NCBI GenBank assembly: GCA_905250075.1
Contig: CAJNOP010000937.1
Coordinates: 5,318 to 69,317 of the forward strand
Reading direction: 5' to 3'
Source: Rotaria sp. Silwood1
Lineage: Eukaryota > Rotifera > Eurotatoria > Philodinida > Philodinidae
DNA length: 64,000 nucleotides
Positions 33,561-45,012 of the stretch are shown one piece after another. Both the position numbers and the translations under genes were made by a program. How positions within the stretch are numbered: position 1 is the first letter of the stretch; every line of letters begins with the position of its first letter. The notes beneath the pieces were generated by a model that was given only the letters and a program-made list of their open reading frames with translations, was not told the DNA's origin and did not search any database.

Positions 33561-36384
33561 AAGAGTATATGATAGACTTTATAAAATTAAAATACCATTA
33601 TATAAACCCTTAAAAAGAGTTTATGAAGTATGTTATATACTCAAAAAGGATTAATGAAACATAGTATACATCCAGAAAAGGTTTATGAAAGGATTTTAAC
33701 AAAAATCTATATACCTGAAATCAGCTAAGGAAGATATTATGAACTGTTTATATAGTCAACTGGCTACATAAACATCTCAGAATATCTTTCTAAACCCATT
33801 TCAAGTATACAAAATTTCTTATAAATCCTTTCATAAACTCTTTATGATTATGTGAACATCTCATGAATCCTTACGAAAGCTATGCGATGACCTTAAGTCA
33901 ATTCAATATGAAATTACTGGTCAATATCTATAACTAAACTTCAGAAAAAAAATGACTACCTCTATTAAGATAGAGTGAAACTAAAGGAACACTAATTCCA
34001 GGTGTATTAGATGAAAGAATGATTATTTATTTGTCTGAAGATAAAATAAATTTACACCAGAATTAACTTTATCTCTATAGCATAAAAAATAACTATTTCT
34101 ATTTCGACGAAATAAAACTAAACGAATACGAACTCCAACTGATTTAGTTGAAAAAAAAGATTATTTTTGCTACCTTAACTACACGGGAAAAATATTTTCT
34201 TCTATTGAGCTGACAAACTATAAATCAATACCATCGATTTCATAAAGTTATGAAAAAAGAAACACCTTTTCTATGATAGAATGAATGATCACATACGCTA
34301 ACTATCATTAGTTCATCTATATGAAAAAAGAATGCGAGCATTTGCGATAGGTGTCATTAAATATGTTTTTCATCAATCAGATTGACCCAATAAATTATAT
34401 TTCAAAACTAGCGGACATTACGCCTGTAAAAACATGTAGCAAAAATTTGATGTACATTAAAAGAGAATTTAAAAGGTGGGAATACAGTAACCTGGGAGGA
34501 ACAATTCAAAAACTACACTAAAAAGGAATGGAACAAATTTATTGTTTCTTTATGTCAACGAATGATAGATAACATAGTAGTAGCTCGGTTAAAATTAGTA
34601 ATCGATCAAGGTGATAATCAAATGAAGGAACATTTTAACAGTTGTATTGTTTTTAAAATAATGACCAAAATAATGAGGAAAATTAAGCAAATAAAGCATG
34701 ATAATGTTATTACAGGTTTTCAGTCATAGTAAAAGCCATAAACGTCAAACTGTATAGTTAAGTAGTACTAAGTATCTGTTATAATCCACTAAGTCTCAAA
34801 GACTTTACTATTGTCGAATGTGAGAAGGACGATTTATAAAATTCGTTTCATAATTTCTGAGACACTCCTCATCATGTGTGAGCTTTTAATTGTATAACAA
34901 GTTGATAGAAATAAACTTTGGAAATATAGTGAATTATTATCGTTGTAGTTAACAAAGCCTACTGCTGAGCGGTCTTTTAGTTTTATGAATCGGATAAAAC
35001 ATGTTTATAGTGTACACAATGACTCAACAACGTTTAAACCACGTTATTATTCCTCATATTTATAACGAAAAATTAGACTTACTTGATCTGAACAACATCT
35101 GGTATGATTTCATTTCAAAAACTCAAATCAGAAAAAAATGTTTTTTGGTTATAAATGGCTTTATTTCTTCTAAGTCATTTTTTCAAAAATTTTTAAGAAA
35201 CATTGGTGTGTTACTCTGTTTTTTCTTTCTTTCATTTGAAACAATAAAGTATTCGATGACTATCACACTTCTATAGAATTTAACTCTTGCACAAAAACCT
35301 ACAGCCCTTACTGTTTTAAATAATTCACTTGCAGGGCTAGCTTGACTGAAGATTTGAGCATATCGTAGACTCAGACTGCTTCGCTGCCTATGACTTGCTC
35401 ATCTCGTCCACTTCTGAATCCCTTAGGAGAATAATGCAGAGCTTTATTTTAACAGGAAGTAAAATCTATGTCAAACAAAGTTTCTCAAGATGTATTGTCA
35501 TCATAAAAACTTAGTTGAACAAATTTCTGCTGAGAAGTTTTAGAACTTTGAACACTAGAATGTGAGTGTGATCTGTTTCTCAATTCCTCCCATTTCTTAC
35601 ATGCAGAGTTCATTACCTGACCTTTTCTCGGAGAGAAACTTTTTTTTTATTATTTTATGATTATTTTAATTCTGTTGTGGTATTTATGATTTCAAAGTCT
35701 TACATGTTCTTGTCTCTAGGAACTGTTATCGCTCAGTATTGACATAAATCCTTAGAAAAAAAAAATCTTTATTGCTATTTGCTTTGTGTAAATTTCAAGA
35801 GGAATGTTTTTTGAAATAGTGACTAACATCGAAGAAGTACCGTGAGATTTATGATTCCAAAGTTTATTGTTAGTGACGCACTTTTAGAATGATATCAAAA
35901 AGGTTTCACCATGTTATGCAAGAGTAACTACGCTAGTAATGAGAAAATTATTTTCAGATGTAGTGTTGAACGCTGAAACCAAAAGTCAAAACCTGATCTC
36001 GTCACCTTTTTCAAGAAAAAGTCATGCGAACAGTACTATCCTGGCAAAATAGCTGATTCGTCCTTATTTTCCTGCGAAAATGATCTCTATGTCAGACCCT
36101 CAAGCTCCCAGTGAACATATCATCAGTCCGTTATTTTGGTCTCAAATGAAAGAGATACAATGATGGTAGGTTCTATGTGAATTCACTCACTTGTAATAAA
36201 TATTTTTGTAAGAGATTATTTTATTTACTTCAAAATTGTTCCAAAGAAGATTAAAAAAAATAATAAATCTTTCGAAAGAAAATAATTTATTGATTTGAAA
36301 TTTTTTCTAAAGATTACAAAAGTAATAAAAATAACCGAGGAAGTGATAACAAAATTATATGATATTGTATAAGAAAATGAATTG
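33561..36384. other. gene-free stretch with a weak palindrome
   Basis: 33600-33870 carries loosely inverted words (GTTTATGAAAGGATTT against AAATCCTTTCATAAA, and AAAGAGTTTATGA against CATAAACTCTTT), perhaps an old foldback. Otherwise AT-rich DNA without supported genes. A 91-codon frame at 35001-35276 has no domain. Confidence 0.35.
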
Positions 36385-36392
36385 TATATAAA
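36385..36392 (+). promoter_or_regulatory. possible TATA box of the SRCR-like gene
   Basis: TATATAAA lies about 200 bp before the ATG at 36594, implying a long 5' leader if used. Confidence 0.3.
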
Positions 36393-36593
36393 CAGTATAG
36401 TTTCGCTTAGCTAAATTGCAGAAGCTTCTTACATCGTCAAGTGAGAAAATCAAGAAGAACAACATACATCACACAACCTTTATACACAAAATTAGAAAGT
36501 ATCTATCTTAACAATTACTTCAAATCAGTTGATGTTGGTATTTTTGTGTTACGTAGTGCCTTTTATCGTTCTAGATAAGAAATTAATAGAAAC

Positions 36594-37160
36594 ATGCAAT
36601 TTATCGGTGTCATTCTCCTTGTCGTTATTGGTTCACAAATAGTTGATTCATCACTGTTTGGTTCACAAATCATTAAAGGTCTAGCCGCTGATACACCATC
36701 AACAAGAGGCATATTTGAACAAACATGTTCAAAATTGTACGATCTTATGGCATTTCCACGTAAAGTTGTTGATGTTCAAGTACTTATTCCTAGTCCACTG
36801 CGTATTCGTGCAAAAGTTGAAATAACACATCCATCAACTGGTTATAAAGATCATTTCTTTGTAGAAGGTTCTGTATGTCAAAATGGGTTTGATCAATATG
36901 CAGCAGATGCCGTCTGTCGTTCATTAAACCAAGGTTTTGCTGATTTCTTAGTCAATCGTCCACCTCCATCAAATCCAAATGCACCAAACAATAAATGTTT
37001 CTTTCAATATGGGCAAGATCAATTAGAAATTGCATGTACATATCTACAAAGTTTTTCTGATTGTCCAGCAAATGCAATTAATTTATCAAGCTGTGCGCAA
37101 TCAAAATTATTTGAACATCAATGTGCTGGTAACATGCATGTTGCAGTTATATGTTCATAA
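36594..37160 (+). CDS. secreted cysteine-rich protein, SRCR-like
   Basis: Single exon, 188 residues. Residues 1 to about 20 are a signal peptide (MQFIGVILLVVIGSQIVDSS). Nine cysteines are at 45, 95, 108, 135, 148, 157, 167, 177 and 187. The part from about 90 on looks like a scavenger-receptor cysteine-rich fold. VEGSVCQNGFDQYAADAVCR resembles the G.VC...F....A.VVCR start, and LSSCAQSKLFEHQCAGNMHV then AVICS resembles the L..C.....C.H..D..V.C end. SRCR domains bind microbial or extracellular ligands. The middle is atypical (NRPPPSNPNAPNNKC), so the family call is moderate; an unrelated secreted disulphide-rich protein is the alternative. A poly(A) signal AATAAA follows near 37280. No neighbour suggests a function. 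Confidence 0.6.
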   Translation: MQFIGVILLVVIGSQIVDSSLFGSQIIKGLAADTPSTRGIFEQTCSKLYDLMAFPRKVVDVQVLIPSPLRIRAKVEITHPSTGYKDHFFVEGSVCQNGFDQYAADAVCRSLNQGFADFLVNRPPPSNPNAPNNKCFFQYGQDQLEIACTYLQSFSDCPANAINLSSCAQSKLFEHQCAGNMHVAVICS

Positions 37161-38108
37161 ACAAAATGAATTCTCGACACAAAACAAAAAGACTCTAGAA
37201 GATTAGTTTTTTTTCCAACCTACTGCTTGTTTTTTTTTGCAAGAGTTTTTCTAGTTAGAGGCAATACCATTTTCAGAAAATAAATGAGAATCATTTGTAA
37301 AACAAATGATTAAACATTTCATATTAGTGTAGATGTAGTAGCAAGAGTGGAATGACTCGTCTCACTCAAGCGGAAAGCTGGAAAGATGATCCTGTTCAAG
37401 TTGAAGCTCTAAATCTTTTTAAACGGATTTTTAAAGAAAGCACCCAAAAATAATTCGTAATTATTGCATCTTTGATGAAACTCAAAGAACAGAAAACATT
37501 TCAAAAAATGACGTCGTAACTCTTTCACATTTATATTTCATTGGGTTTCAGAGAATCAAGTATGATTTAACGTGCAGTGTAGAAGAAGATTTGTACTCTT
37601 CTTGAGAAATTTAGAAAAATCTTATCACAAGGTACTTTTCACGTTCATGCCATCCATATCATAATCTGTTTTCTTTTTGACTAGTTTTTCCACTGACTCA
37701 TTTCTTAGAGATAAACACAGAGATTATAACTGTTCTTTTTATTTTTTCTCTTAAAAGGAATATCATATAGAGGCTTTTTCGAAAGACATTATATAATCGA
37801 CACGAAGAAAAACGATATTGAGTGTACAAATATTGAGAAGATGTGATTCAAAGAGAAAATCTGACTCACAGTGAGTATCGAGCTGGGTATGGGTCTTTTC
37901 TACAGACGCTAGATCGACACTCACATCCAAAATGCAGTAACCAATATAATAAGAACATTTCTTCCAACATGGACAAAAATAGACAGGAAAAGCCTAAGAG
38001 AACATCCACATCAAGCCACCCCACCCCAAAGTAAAATCTTTTTTTCCAACATCAAGTCATATCAACTATAAAGAAACTGCTATTTTCTTTTCCTGACAAC
38101 GACAGTAG
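37161..38108. other. gene-free stretch
   Basis: 3' flank of the SRCR-like gene, then AT-rich DNA. A 63-codon frame at 37843-38034 has no domain. No gene is supported. Confidence 0.35.
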
Positions 38109-38173
38109 TATAAAAGACGAGACACTTATATATCTTCTCAACTCATCAAGTATTGTCTAGCAAAATCCAAAAC
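38109..38173 (+). promoter_or_regulatory. orphan promoter and 5' leader exon
   Basis: TATAAAAG at 38109-38116 is followed about 60 bp later by a strong donor (AAAACGTAAGTAATG, GT at 38174). This looks like a leader exon of a gene. A T-rich acceptor at 38430 exists, but what follows has no coding frame, so the body of the gene seems to be missing. Confidence 0.4.
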
Positions 38174-39713
38174 GTAAGTAATGAATAGTAAGTTGCAAAT
38201 TCGATTTGCATTCAGCTTCGAATCTGAATAGAATAATGTGAGGAATGACAACAAGAAATGACTTTATATTGACTTCTTTTTCTGAATGTAATCAATAAAT
38301 AACTAGGATGTTGACGATGTATTTGGTTATATACACAAAAACTTGAGTATAGATCCGACTAAGTACGGGTTCAAAAAACATGAATCTGCAGTTCCCTGGT
38401 AGTGAAACAGATGTCTTTTCTTTTTTTTAGGTCTAAGAACATTGCTTTTCTACTGAAATATCTCCTGCATGATGGATCTATAATCTTCTTCTCTCATTGC
38501 ACAATTTAATTGTTTTGACTATTTTATTTTCGTGTAAGTTCTATTTGTTAAGATTCGTGTTGCTTTCTCGAACCACTATAGAATAAATAACGCTCGTGCC
38601 CGTGACTTGCTTGTCCCTCGACTGTATATTCGGCTCTGTCGGTGTTACACGCCTAATCAAATTGATATCCATCCATTGATACTCAACAGAAATCTATAGA
38701 GCTATACTACGGCAGTAACATTCGGACGCATCGGAAACCAGATATTATATTGAATTTTTTCAGAGATCACGTAGCAAAACAAGTTCGCAACAGTTATGTG
38801 AAAACGCAGCATATTCTTTGAAAATTCTACTAGAAATTCGTATGTTTTCTAGAACATTCGTCGAGGGTGTGGGTGTGAGTGTTTTCGTCTTCTAACCCAC
38901 ACCCACACCTTCATTTATCTTCATTGCTCATTGTTTTTATGACTACAAGCTGTTCATTCAGCTGTTGAGAAGCAAATAGCTATCAGATTTAATTCTAATT
39001 GTCCAATAACTTTATTATGCCGATTAGTAATTATTGTTCGTATGTCTTTATCGATCATTTCTTCTGCAAATTTTTACATGAATCATTTAATTGGCAACCT
39101 ATTGATTTGTATATTTTGGGCGATACACTACTAAATAGCCAATGTTTAAGCATGATCACTGGCTTTTCAATATGCTCTTGTTTATTAAACTACATTTCTT
39201 TGGAATACTATGTAACCTTACTTTTCTCATTCTACTAAACGTAAGTTAAGTTACTATATAACTAAACAAAATCTTACAGATCAATAGCTCTTTCTAGACT
39301 TACATATGAAAAAAAACTGTCTATTTCACTATTTCATTGTTGCCTAGTAAAAGACAGTTTAGTGTCACATGTACATGTATATAGTACAAATTCTATGAAT
39401 TTTCTTACGGATAACTCTTAATTAGAGAAGAAAAAACTCGGTGACTTGTTTTTTCTCTAAAAACGTTTCTTATTTGAAGTCAATAAATTACTTTCGAATC
39501 GGTGGTTGGCGCTCTTTCTACGTACAACTTCCGACTTGCCGCTCATCTGTTCTATGGTTGCAGCTTTTTAATCAATTTTTCAAATCAGAGTACTATGAAT
39601 TTTCTTATGTAAAACTCCTATTGAAGTTACATTTGATCCTTCACACATTTCAGACGGCTTGATTTTGTTCGCAAGCGGTACCCACAGATTCATTGTTGTG
39701 TGCATTCGCGTTT
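38174..39713. other. gene-free stretch
   Basis: Contains the telomere-like foldback 38864-38913. Frames at 38999-39238 and 39441-39662 carry hydrophobic, cysteine-containing runs but no recognised domain. No gene is supported. Confidence 0.35.
38864..38913. repeat. telomere-like foldback, clear
   Basis: GAGGGTGTGGGTGTGAGTGT and AACCCACACCCACACCTTC pair around a ~12-bp loop (TTTCGTCTTCT). It contains exact TGTGGG and CCCACA words. Confidence 0.8.
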
Positions 39714-40373
39714 CGACGAGAATGCATCCTATTCCGCGATGTTGAACATTGCGGAATCAGTTCCACCCCCGGAACCAATTCCGTCCAATTTCGAGAGCTC
39801 GATTTTGATTCCATACAACAGGCCCAATCAATATCGATCGAGTTCCGTCAATTTCCGGAATTCCGGGAATTGTGTTGAAACGGAATTTCTTCTGATTCCG
39901 GAATTCCGGGAATTTCTTCCAATTCCGAAGTTACTAGGAATTTCCAGGAATTCCGTCTCGACCCAATTCGCAGAATTCCACGCCGGAATTACTTCTCGCC
40001 CTCACCCTCACTCATGGTGGTGTGGTGGAAGATGAATGCTTAGGATAAGTAAGTAATTTCGGTACGCAATTCCTGGAATTGAGTCGAGACGGAATTAGAA
40101 GGAATTCCAGATAATTTCTTCTGGTTCCGAAATTCCTAGAACCTCTTCCAGTTCCGAAATTCCGAGTACTATTCCAATTCCGGAATTGGAAGGAATTTCT
40201 GGGGATTGCTAGTAATTCCGCCTGAACTCAGTTTCGGGTATTTCGGAAATTGGTGGAACTCGATCGATGCGGAATAGGTCTCTTATGCTGAATGATGATC
40301 GAGTTCCGGGAATTAGATGGAATTGATTCCGCAATGTTCAACATTGCGGAATAGGATGACTGCTCGTTTCGAC
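39714..40373. mobile_element. 660-bp foldback element built of GGAATTCC-type words
   Basis: The two ends are inverted copies of about 50 bp, CATCCTATTCCGCGATGTTG on the left and, on the other strand, CATCCTATTCCGCAATGTTG on the right. Each end contains a 27-bp palindrome (ATTCCGCAATGTT, one base, AACATTGCGGAAT). The inside is a chain of degenerate GGAATTCCG/CCGGAATT words in both orientations. It has no coding capacity. This is a foldback-type non-autonomous element; target duplication was not determined. Confidence 0.75.
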
Positions 40374-41598
40374 AAGATAATAAGAATGTTGCACTATAGA
40401 CAAATGCTCTCAAGACACTTGCTCCAGTGACAATGAGGAAGATGATGTTGAGAGCGAAGCAGACTGTCAGAGTGAAGAAGACGTTTATATCTAATTTTAG
40501 TTTGCTTCTAATTGGTTTTTGATTATTAGGAGTTCTAACAAAACTTCGTTGAATCGAAAATATCTCGGAAGCAAGTATTGTTGGAACACAAGTGTTGCGA
40601 GAGTATTTGTCTAGGATGCAACATTTACGTATGATTTTTTTGTCGACGAACTCTATAGCTACTCACTTTTGAGTTTCCTGTGCTGTGACGTATTGCACAG
40701 TACGAACGAGATAAAGGAAATGAAACTCTGAATCTTTCTTGTTCTGTATCCTTTTCTTTGTCAACTCTTGGACTCTTGTCTCTCTTGCGTATGCAAATAG
40801 CGATTTTTCTTAAAAAAAAAGGTGAAGAAAAAGATAGGTGATAAAAAACAAAGCGGTGATCAATTGACTATTCTCTTCAGATTCTCTATTGGATTCTAAT
40901 TTTATTGCAATCTACTACAAAATCTCTTCACATCATCGATGGCTTTTGTGTCATATAAGCTCTGTGATGACCTTGAGATATGTATATTTGCATTGCTTTT
41001 CAGATTAATTTTGTTTTGATTCTTATGCCGTTCGAAGAATCCGATGCACAGATCACCAATAGCTTACTGACGAAAGGACATCGCCAAGTATGAGTCTCCA
41101 TTTTTAATCGGATTTATATTAATTTTCAGAGCTCAATGAGCTGTTCATGATAGTATAAAGCTCTCTTCCTTATAGACTTTCTCTCCAAAGCTAGATCAAT
41201 CTCGACATTAGAAAAAATAATGTAAAATGTTATTTTGAAAACTTTAATTTTTATGTTAGTTTAGTTTTCAGCATTCAATAATTGAGCTCTGGATGTGTCT
41301 TAATTTACCGTATATATCCAAACACTTAACAGAAATAGAAGTCCTAACTATGTCTAATACTTTGCATATTTCAATATCAATAATATTGTGAATGTATGGA
41401 ATTCAATTCTTTCTTTTAAAAGTAATCAAGATTCTCTATGAATACTATTTTGAGGACGCAGTAATTAAAGTCTTGTCAGATATCTCATTTTTAATCTTCT
41501 GCCTTCTATTTATTTGTTTTATCGCATGTTTATGTGAAACAGTACAATAGATAAGGTAGCTCATTGACATATGGTTATGTCTTTAATAAATAAATATA
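40374..41598. other. gene-free stretch with a short acidic frame
   Basis: Just right of the foldback, 40414-40494 on the plus strand reads SSDNEEDDVESEADCQSEED and stops after VYI. It resembles an acidic C-terminal tail of a protein, but the frame is closed upstream. No other gene is supported. Confidence 0.25.
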
Positions 41599-42104
41599 TG
41601 TCAGCGTCCAAACTGAGATTACGTCCAATCTCAGATTGGTCTAGGCGAATGTCGGATCCGAGGTTGGACGCGTGCAATCTCGGATTGACGTAATTCTATT
41701 CACTAAAATACCAATTACTCTTTAGATAGATGTTGGATTCGAACTATTTTTTGAAATTATGTTCGCCCAATGCCGTTTAAAATATTACAAGCATTTAGGA
41801 AGAAACTAAATTTAGACTCAACAATTTAATAAAAATTTTTCATGAAAGTTGTTGTTCTCTAGAAATTTATTCACCACTCCTAAAATTTTCTCCAAATCTG
41901 TCAAATGACAATTGTGCCAAACGAACTGGCATCGTGTGAACATAAATCCAAAAAAACAATTCGAACCCAACGTCCATCGAAAGAGTAGTTGATATTTTAA
42001 TGAATAGAATTACATCAATCTGAGATTGGACGCGTCCAATCTCGGATCCGACATTCGCCTAGGTCAATCTGAGATTGGACGTAATCTCAGTTTGGACGCT
42101 GACA
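41599..42104. mobile_element. 506-bp MITE with ~110-bp inverted ends
   Basis: The left end starts TGTCAGCGTCCAAACTGAGA and the right end is its inverse (TCTCAGTTTGGACGCTGACA). The inverted arms run to about 41710 and from about 41993 and match at most positions. Both sides are bordered by TATA, so a TA target duplication is likely. The arms hold nested short palindromes of the type CCAATCTGAGATTGG. The middle has no coding capacity. Confidence 0.85.
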
Positions 42105-44359
42105 TATACAATTGAAATAAGTTGAGTATTGAAAAAATAGTTGAATTTCGTATATTCACAACATCAATCATATTGAACTATTTAAAGCATAGACGCATTT
42201 AGGACTTCAATTTATGTGTATTGCGTAGATGTGTGCAGTCAATTATGGTGCATCGAATATCAAAGTTTTGAATGCTGAAAACTAAGTTAGCATAGAAATT
42301 AATGTTTTTAAATTAAAAACATACAGTAATTTTTCTGAAGTTGAGATTGACCTAAGTTTTCGAAGAGAAGAACAGGTTATGCAATTCTGATCAGCTCATG
42401 GAGCTCTACAAACTAATATAAAGCCAATTGGAAACAGAAACTCACACTGAAAAATCTTTCATTCTAAGTCTCAGAAAGATATATTCTATTCACTAAGGTG
42501 TCTCTTTATTCTTTAATGATCTTCATACTTAATAAGTTTTTCAACTGAAATAATAAGATACCGGTTTTTTTTGTTTACGAATTTCATTCCTATTTTAGAA
42601 GTAAGCTATTTGATTTAGAGCTTTTATTATTTGTGCTCAAACATATACACGCTAAATTTATTGTTGAAGCTGTTCGTGTTCTTTCCAGTTTTCGTGCTAC
42701 AATTCATAAGGTTATGTATAATTAAGCTTTATCGACTGAAGAATTCATTTTTTTCAGTTTTAGATGTGTACTGACATTCATTCATCAGTACGTTTGAAGA
42801 AATCGAGAAACCATTTGCAATTGAACAGATAGGTATGCTTATTTCAAATTGTATAAGCTACGTAGGGCACTTCAAAAGTAGTAGCGATCGTACATGAGTA
42901 TCGTTTAGATAGCTTGAGACAACTTTCGCATTGTATATGTACTGATAGTACAAATAATGTTTCTGCACTATTCCATCTACTTTAACAAGTATCATAGTAA
43001 TAAAATTTATGTTAGACTTGTTTGTTATGATTTGTGATGATACAACTAATGGTCATTTTAACGAGAGAAAAAGACGAATGATGACTTTTTGCATAAATTT
43101 TGTGAGAAACAAGACAAACAACTGCAGTTTTCACTATTAAAAAGATGGGATGAAAGCACATTGATTTTATATATTACAATTGTTTTCGAGCTGGTTTTTT
43201 AAAGATTTCCAATTGAATTTTTCGAAAATAAACCTGCCTCATCTAGCGTTTACAGTAAATTTTCAATTATCAACAATGCATTGCACCGTCTATCGAAGAT
43301 CTACAAAATCGCGTAAGGCTCAGATATTTAGATTTAATCATTCAGGAATTATAAATGTTCTACTCGAAACTCTAAGTCGGTTTTTTCTAACAATTTCAGT
43401 TTAAAAAATCTCTTTTTTCGTTGAATAAAAAAAAAAACATTTTTTCGATACCTTGTTTTTAAAAAATGAATTAAAAAAACATTTCAACTTTTCAAAGGTG
43501 TGAGTGTGAACTAAAAAATGACCCACAGCCAAATCCTACATTTCGTACATCAAAAAGACGTATGTAGTTGATTTATAAATAGATCAATACAAAGACAGCT
43601 GCTCATCATTATCAATAGACGATGAAAATGAAAAGAAATTACCAGCTTTTCAAATCGAAAACATAAAAAACAGAACAATGTTTATAATAATCATCAATCA
43701 TAATAAATCATGTTGATGTCTCAAGAAAACTAGAAGTCAATAGTTTACATTTATCAGCACACGAAATAATTATAATTTAATTTGTATAAAAATTTGATTC
43801 GATTTATGAAGAAGGTAAGACAATATCTTGGGCATTATGCCTTTAGCAAGATACATATCTATAAAGAAAAAAATAGAGTATCAGGTCAAGTGTTATTGCC
43901 CTATTCTTTTTGTTTCGAGTGGTTGTAATAAAAATACTTAATTCCTTGGTAGTGTTGACTGACAACAATCAACGACCATTCGTTGGTTGTCGTTAGTTGC
44001 TTTACTTTAAAGCTTTGTGTGCTGATAAAAGGCAATTCAATGTGTTTTAAGTAATCGTAAACAACAATGCGAATTAGACGAAATTCATGAAAAAATTTAG
44101 AGTAGTTCTATCGTTTCTTAACACCATTCAAGCTCATATTAAAAATTATGCAATCAAAATATATTTCATCATCATTCATGTTATTTGTATGTACATTCGG
44201 AGTGTGGATAGAGTGTGTAACAAAGAGATTGACCCTCTGAGTGTCGAATTCAGGTGAATAAATATGCCCATGTACTAGTCCATGGCTGACTTAGTATCGT
44301 AATGTACTTTTTTTTGAAAAATTTTTGAGAAGAAAGTGCCCTTATCAATTCTTTTTTTT
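42105..44359. other. gene-free stretch
   Basis: AT-rich, with a telomere-like block at 43497-43536 and a small inverted word near 43966-44001 (CAACAATCAACGACC and GTTGGTTGTCGTTAG). A 74-codon frame at 43180-43404 has no domain. No gene is supported. Confidence 0.35.
43497..43536. repeat. telomere-like foldback, short
   Basis: GGTGTGAGTGTGAA is followed by GACCCACAGCCAAATCC, with a ~13-bp loop. The C-strand part is degenerate. Confidence 0.45.
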
Positions 44360-44456
44360 AATTACTGAATAGAGATATGACAATAGTTTCATTTCAGTGT
44401 GATTTGTACACCATATTGAAATGAAACTGTCATGTCATAGCTCTACTTGGTAATAA
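44360..44456. repeat. 97-nt hairpin, miRNA-precursor-like or tiny foldback
   Basis: The arms pair over most of their length. TATGACAATAGTTTCATTTC on the left meets GAAATGAAACTGTCATGTCATA on the right. The pairing continues outward (GAG with CTC, ATTAC with GTAAT), with a short apical loop around TTTGTA. Length, small bulges and a ~22-bp duplex are compatible with a miRNA precursor. Confidence 0.4.
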
Positions 44457-44470
44457 ATTTGATGCAAACT

Positions 44471-44537
44471 AGGGTGTGGGTGTGGGATGTGATTGTGGGT
44501 GTTGCTCTCTTCTTATATCCACACTTACACACATCCT
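44471..44537. repeat. telomere-like foldback
   Basis: AGGGTGTGGGTGTGGGATGT is followed by GATTGTGGGTGTT and then CCACACTTACACACATCCTT. It ends 4 bp before a TATA box at 44542. Confidence 0.7.
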
Positions 44538-44541
44538 TCTC

Positions 44542-44604
44542 TATAAAAGCACATGCACAGGTGAAACACATACTCTTGTTGTGCTTTCTGCACGCTATTC
44601 ATTG
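44542..44604 (+). promoter_or_regulatory. orphan promoter and leader exon next to a foldback
   Basis: TATAAAAG (44542-44549) is followed 55 bp later by a good donor (CATTGGTAAGAAA, GT at 44605). A T-rich acceptor near 44672 precedes an ATG, but only 18 codons follow before a stop. The layout is that of a gene start whose body is gone. Confidence 0.4.
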
Positions 44605-44818
44605 GTAAGAAAAATTATCCTTTTCGAACAAAATTAATCGCGTTGCTTCTGTACAAACTAAAGTAGGTTTTTTAGAGGCAAGGATGTCAGGGTTTTTGTT
44701 CCTGGGCACTATGCTCCTATGGGATCGCTATTTACTTTAAAATTCGCTTCTACGTCTTATCGAGCATCTGGAGATGTTTAAATATACTGATTCTTCCATT
44801 ATGTAACAAGTCACCACT

Positions 44819-44886
44819 AGGATGTGAGTGTGGGCGCAGATGAACTGAAGAACCAGATAAAAACCCACACTCACAAACATACCCTA
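44819..44886. repeat. telomere-like foldback
   Basis: AGGATGTGAGTGTGGGCGC is followed by AACCCACACTCACAAACATA and CCCT, with a ~26-bp loop. Confidence 0.65.
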
Positions 44887-45012
44887 CCACCTTTTACTGC
44901 TTGTTACGACTCCATCAAGATGTGTCCCGATTGCTTGCGCGTGCGGATAGGATAAAAATTATTCGTTGTGTTTATTTGAAAGAAATTGAAAAAATGAACA
45001 GCGCAAATGAGT

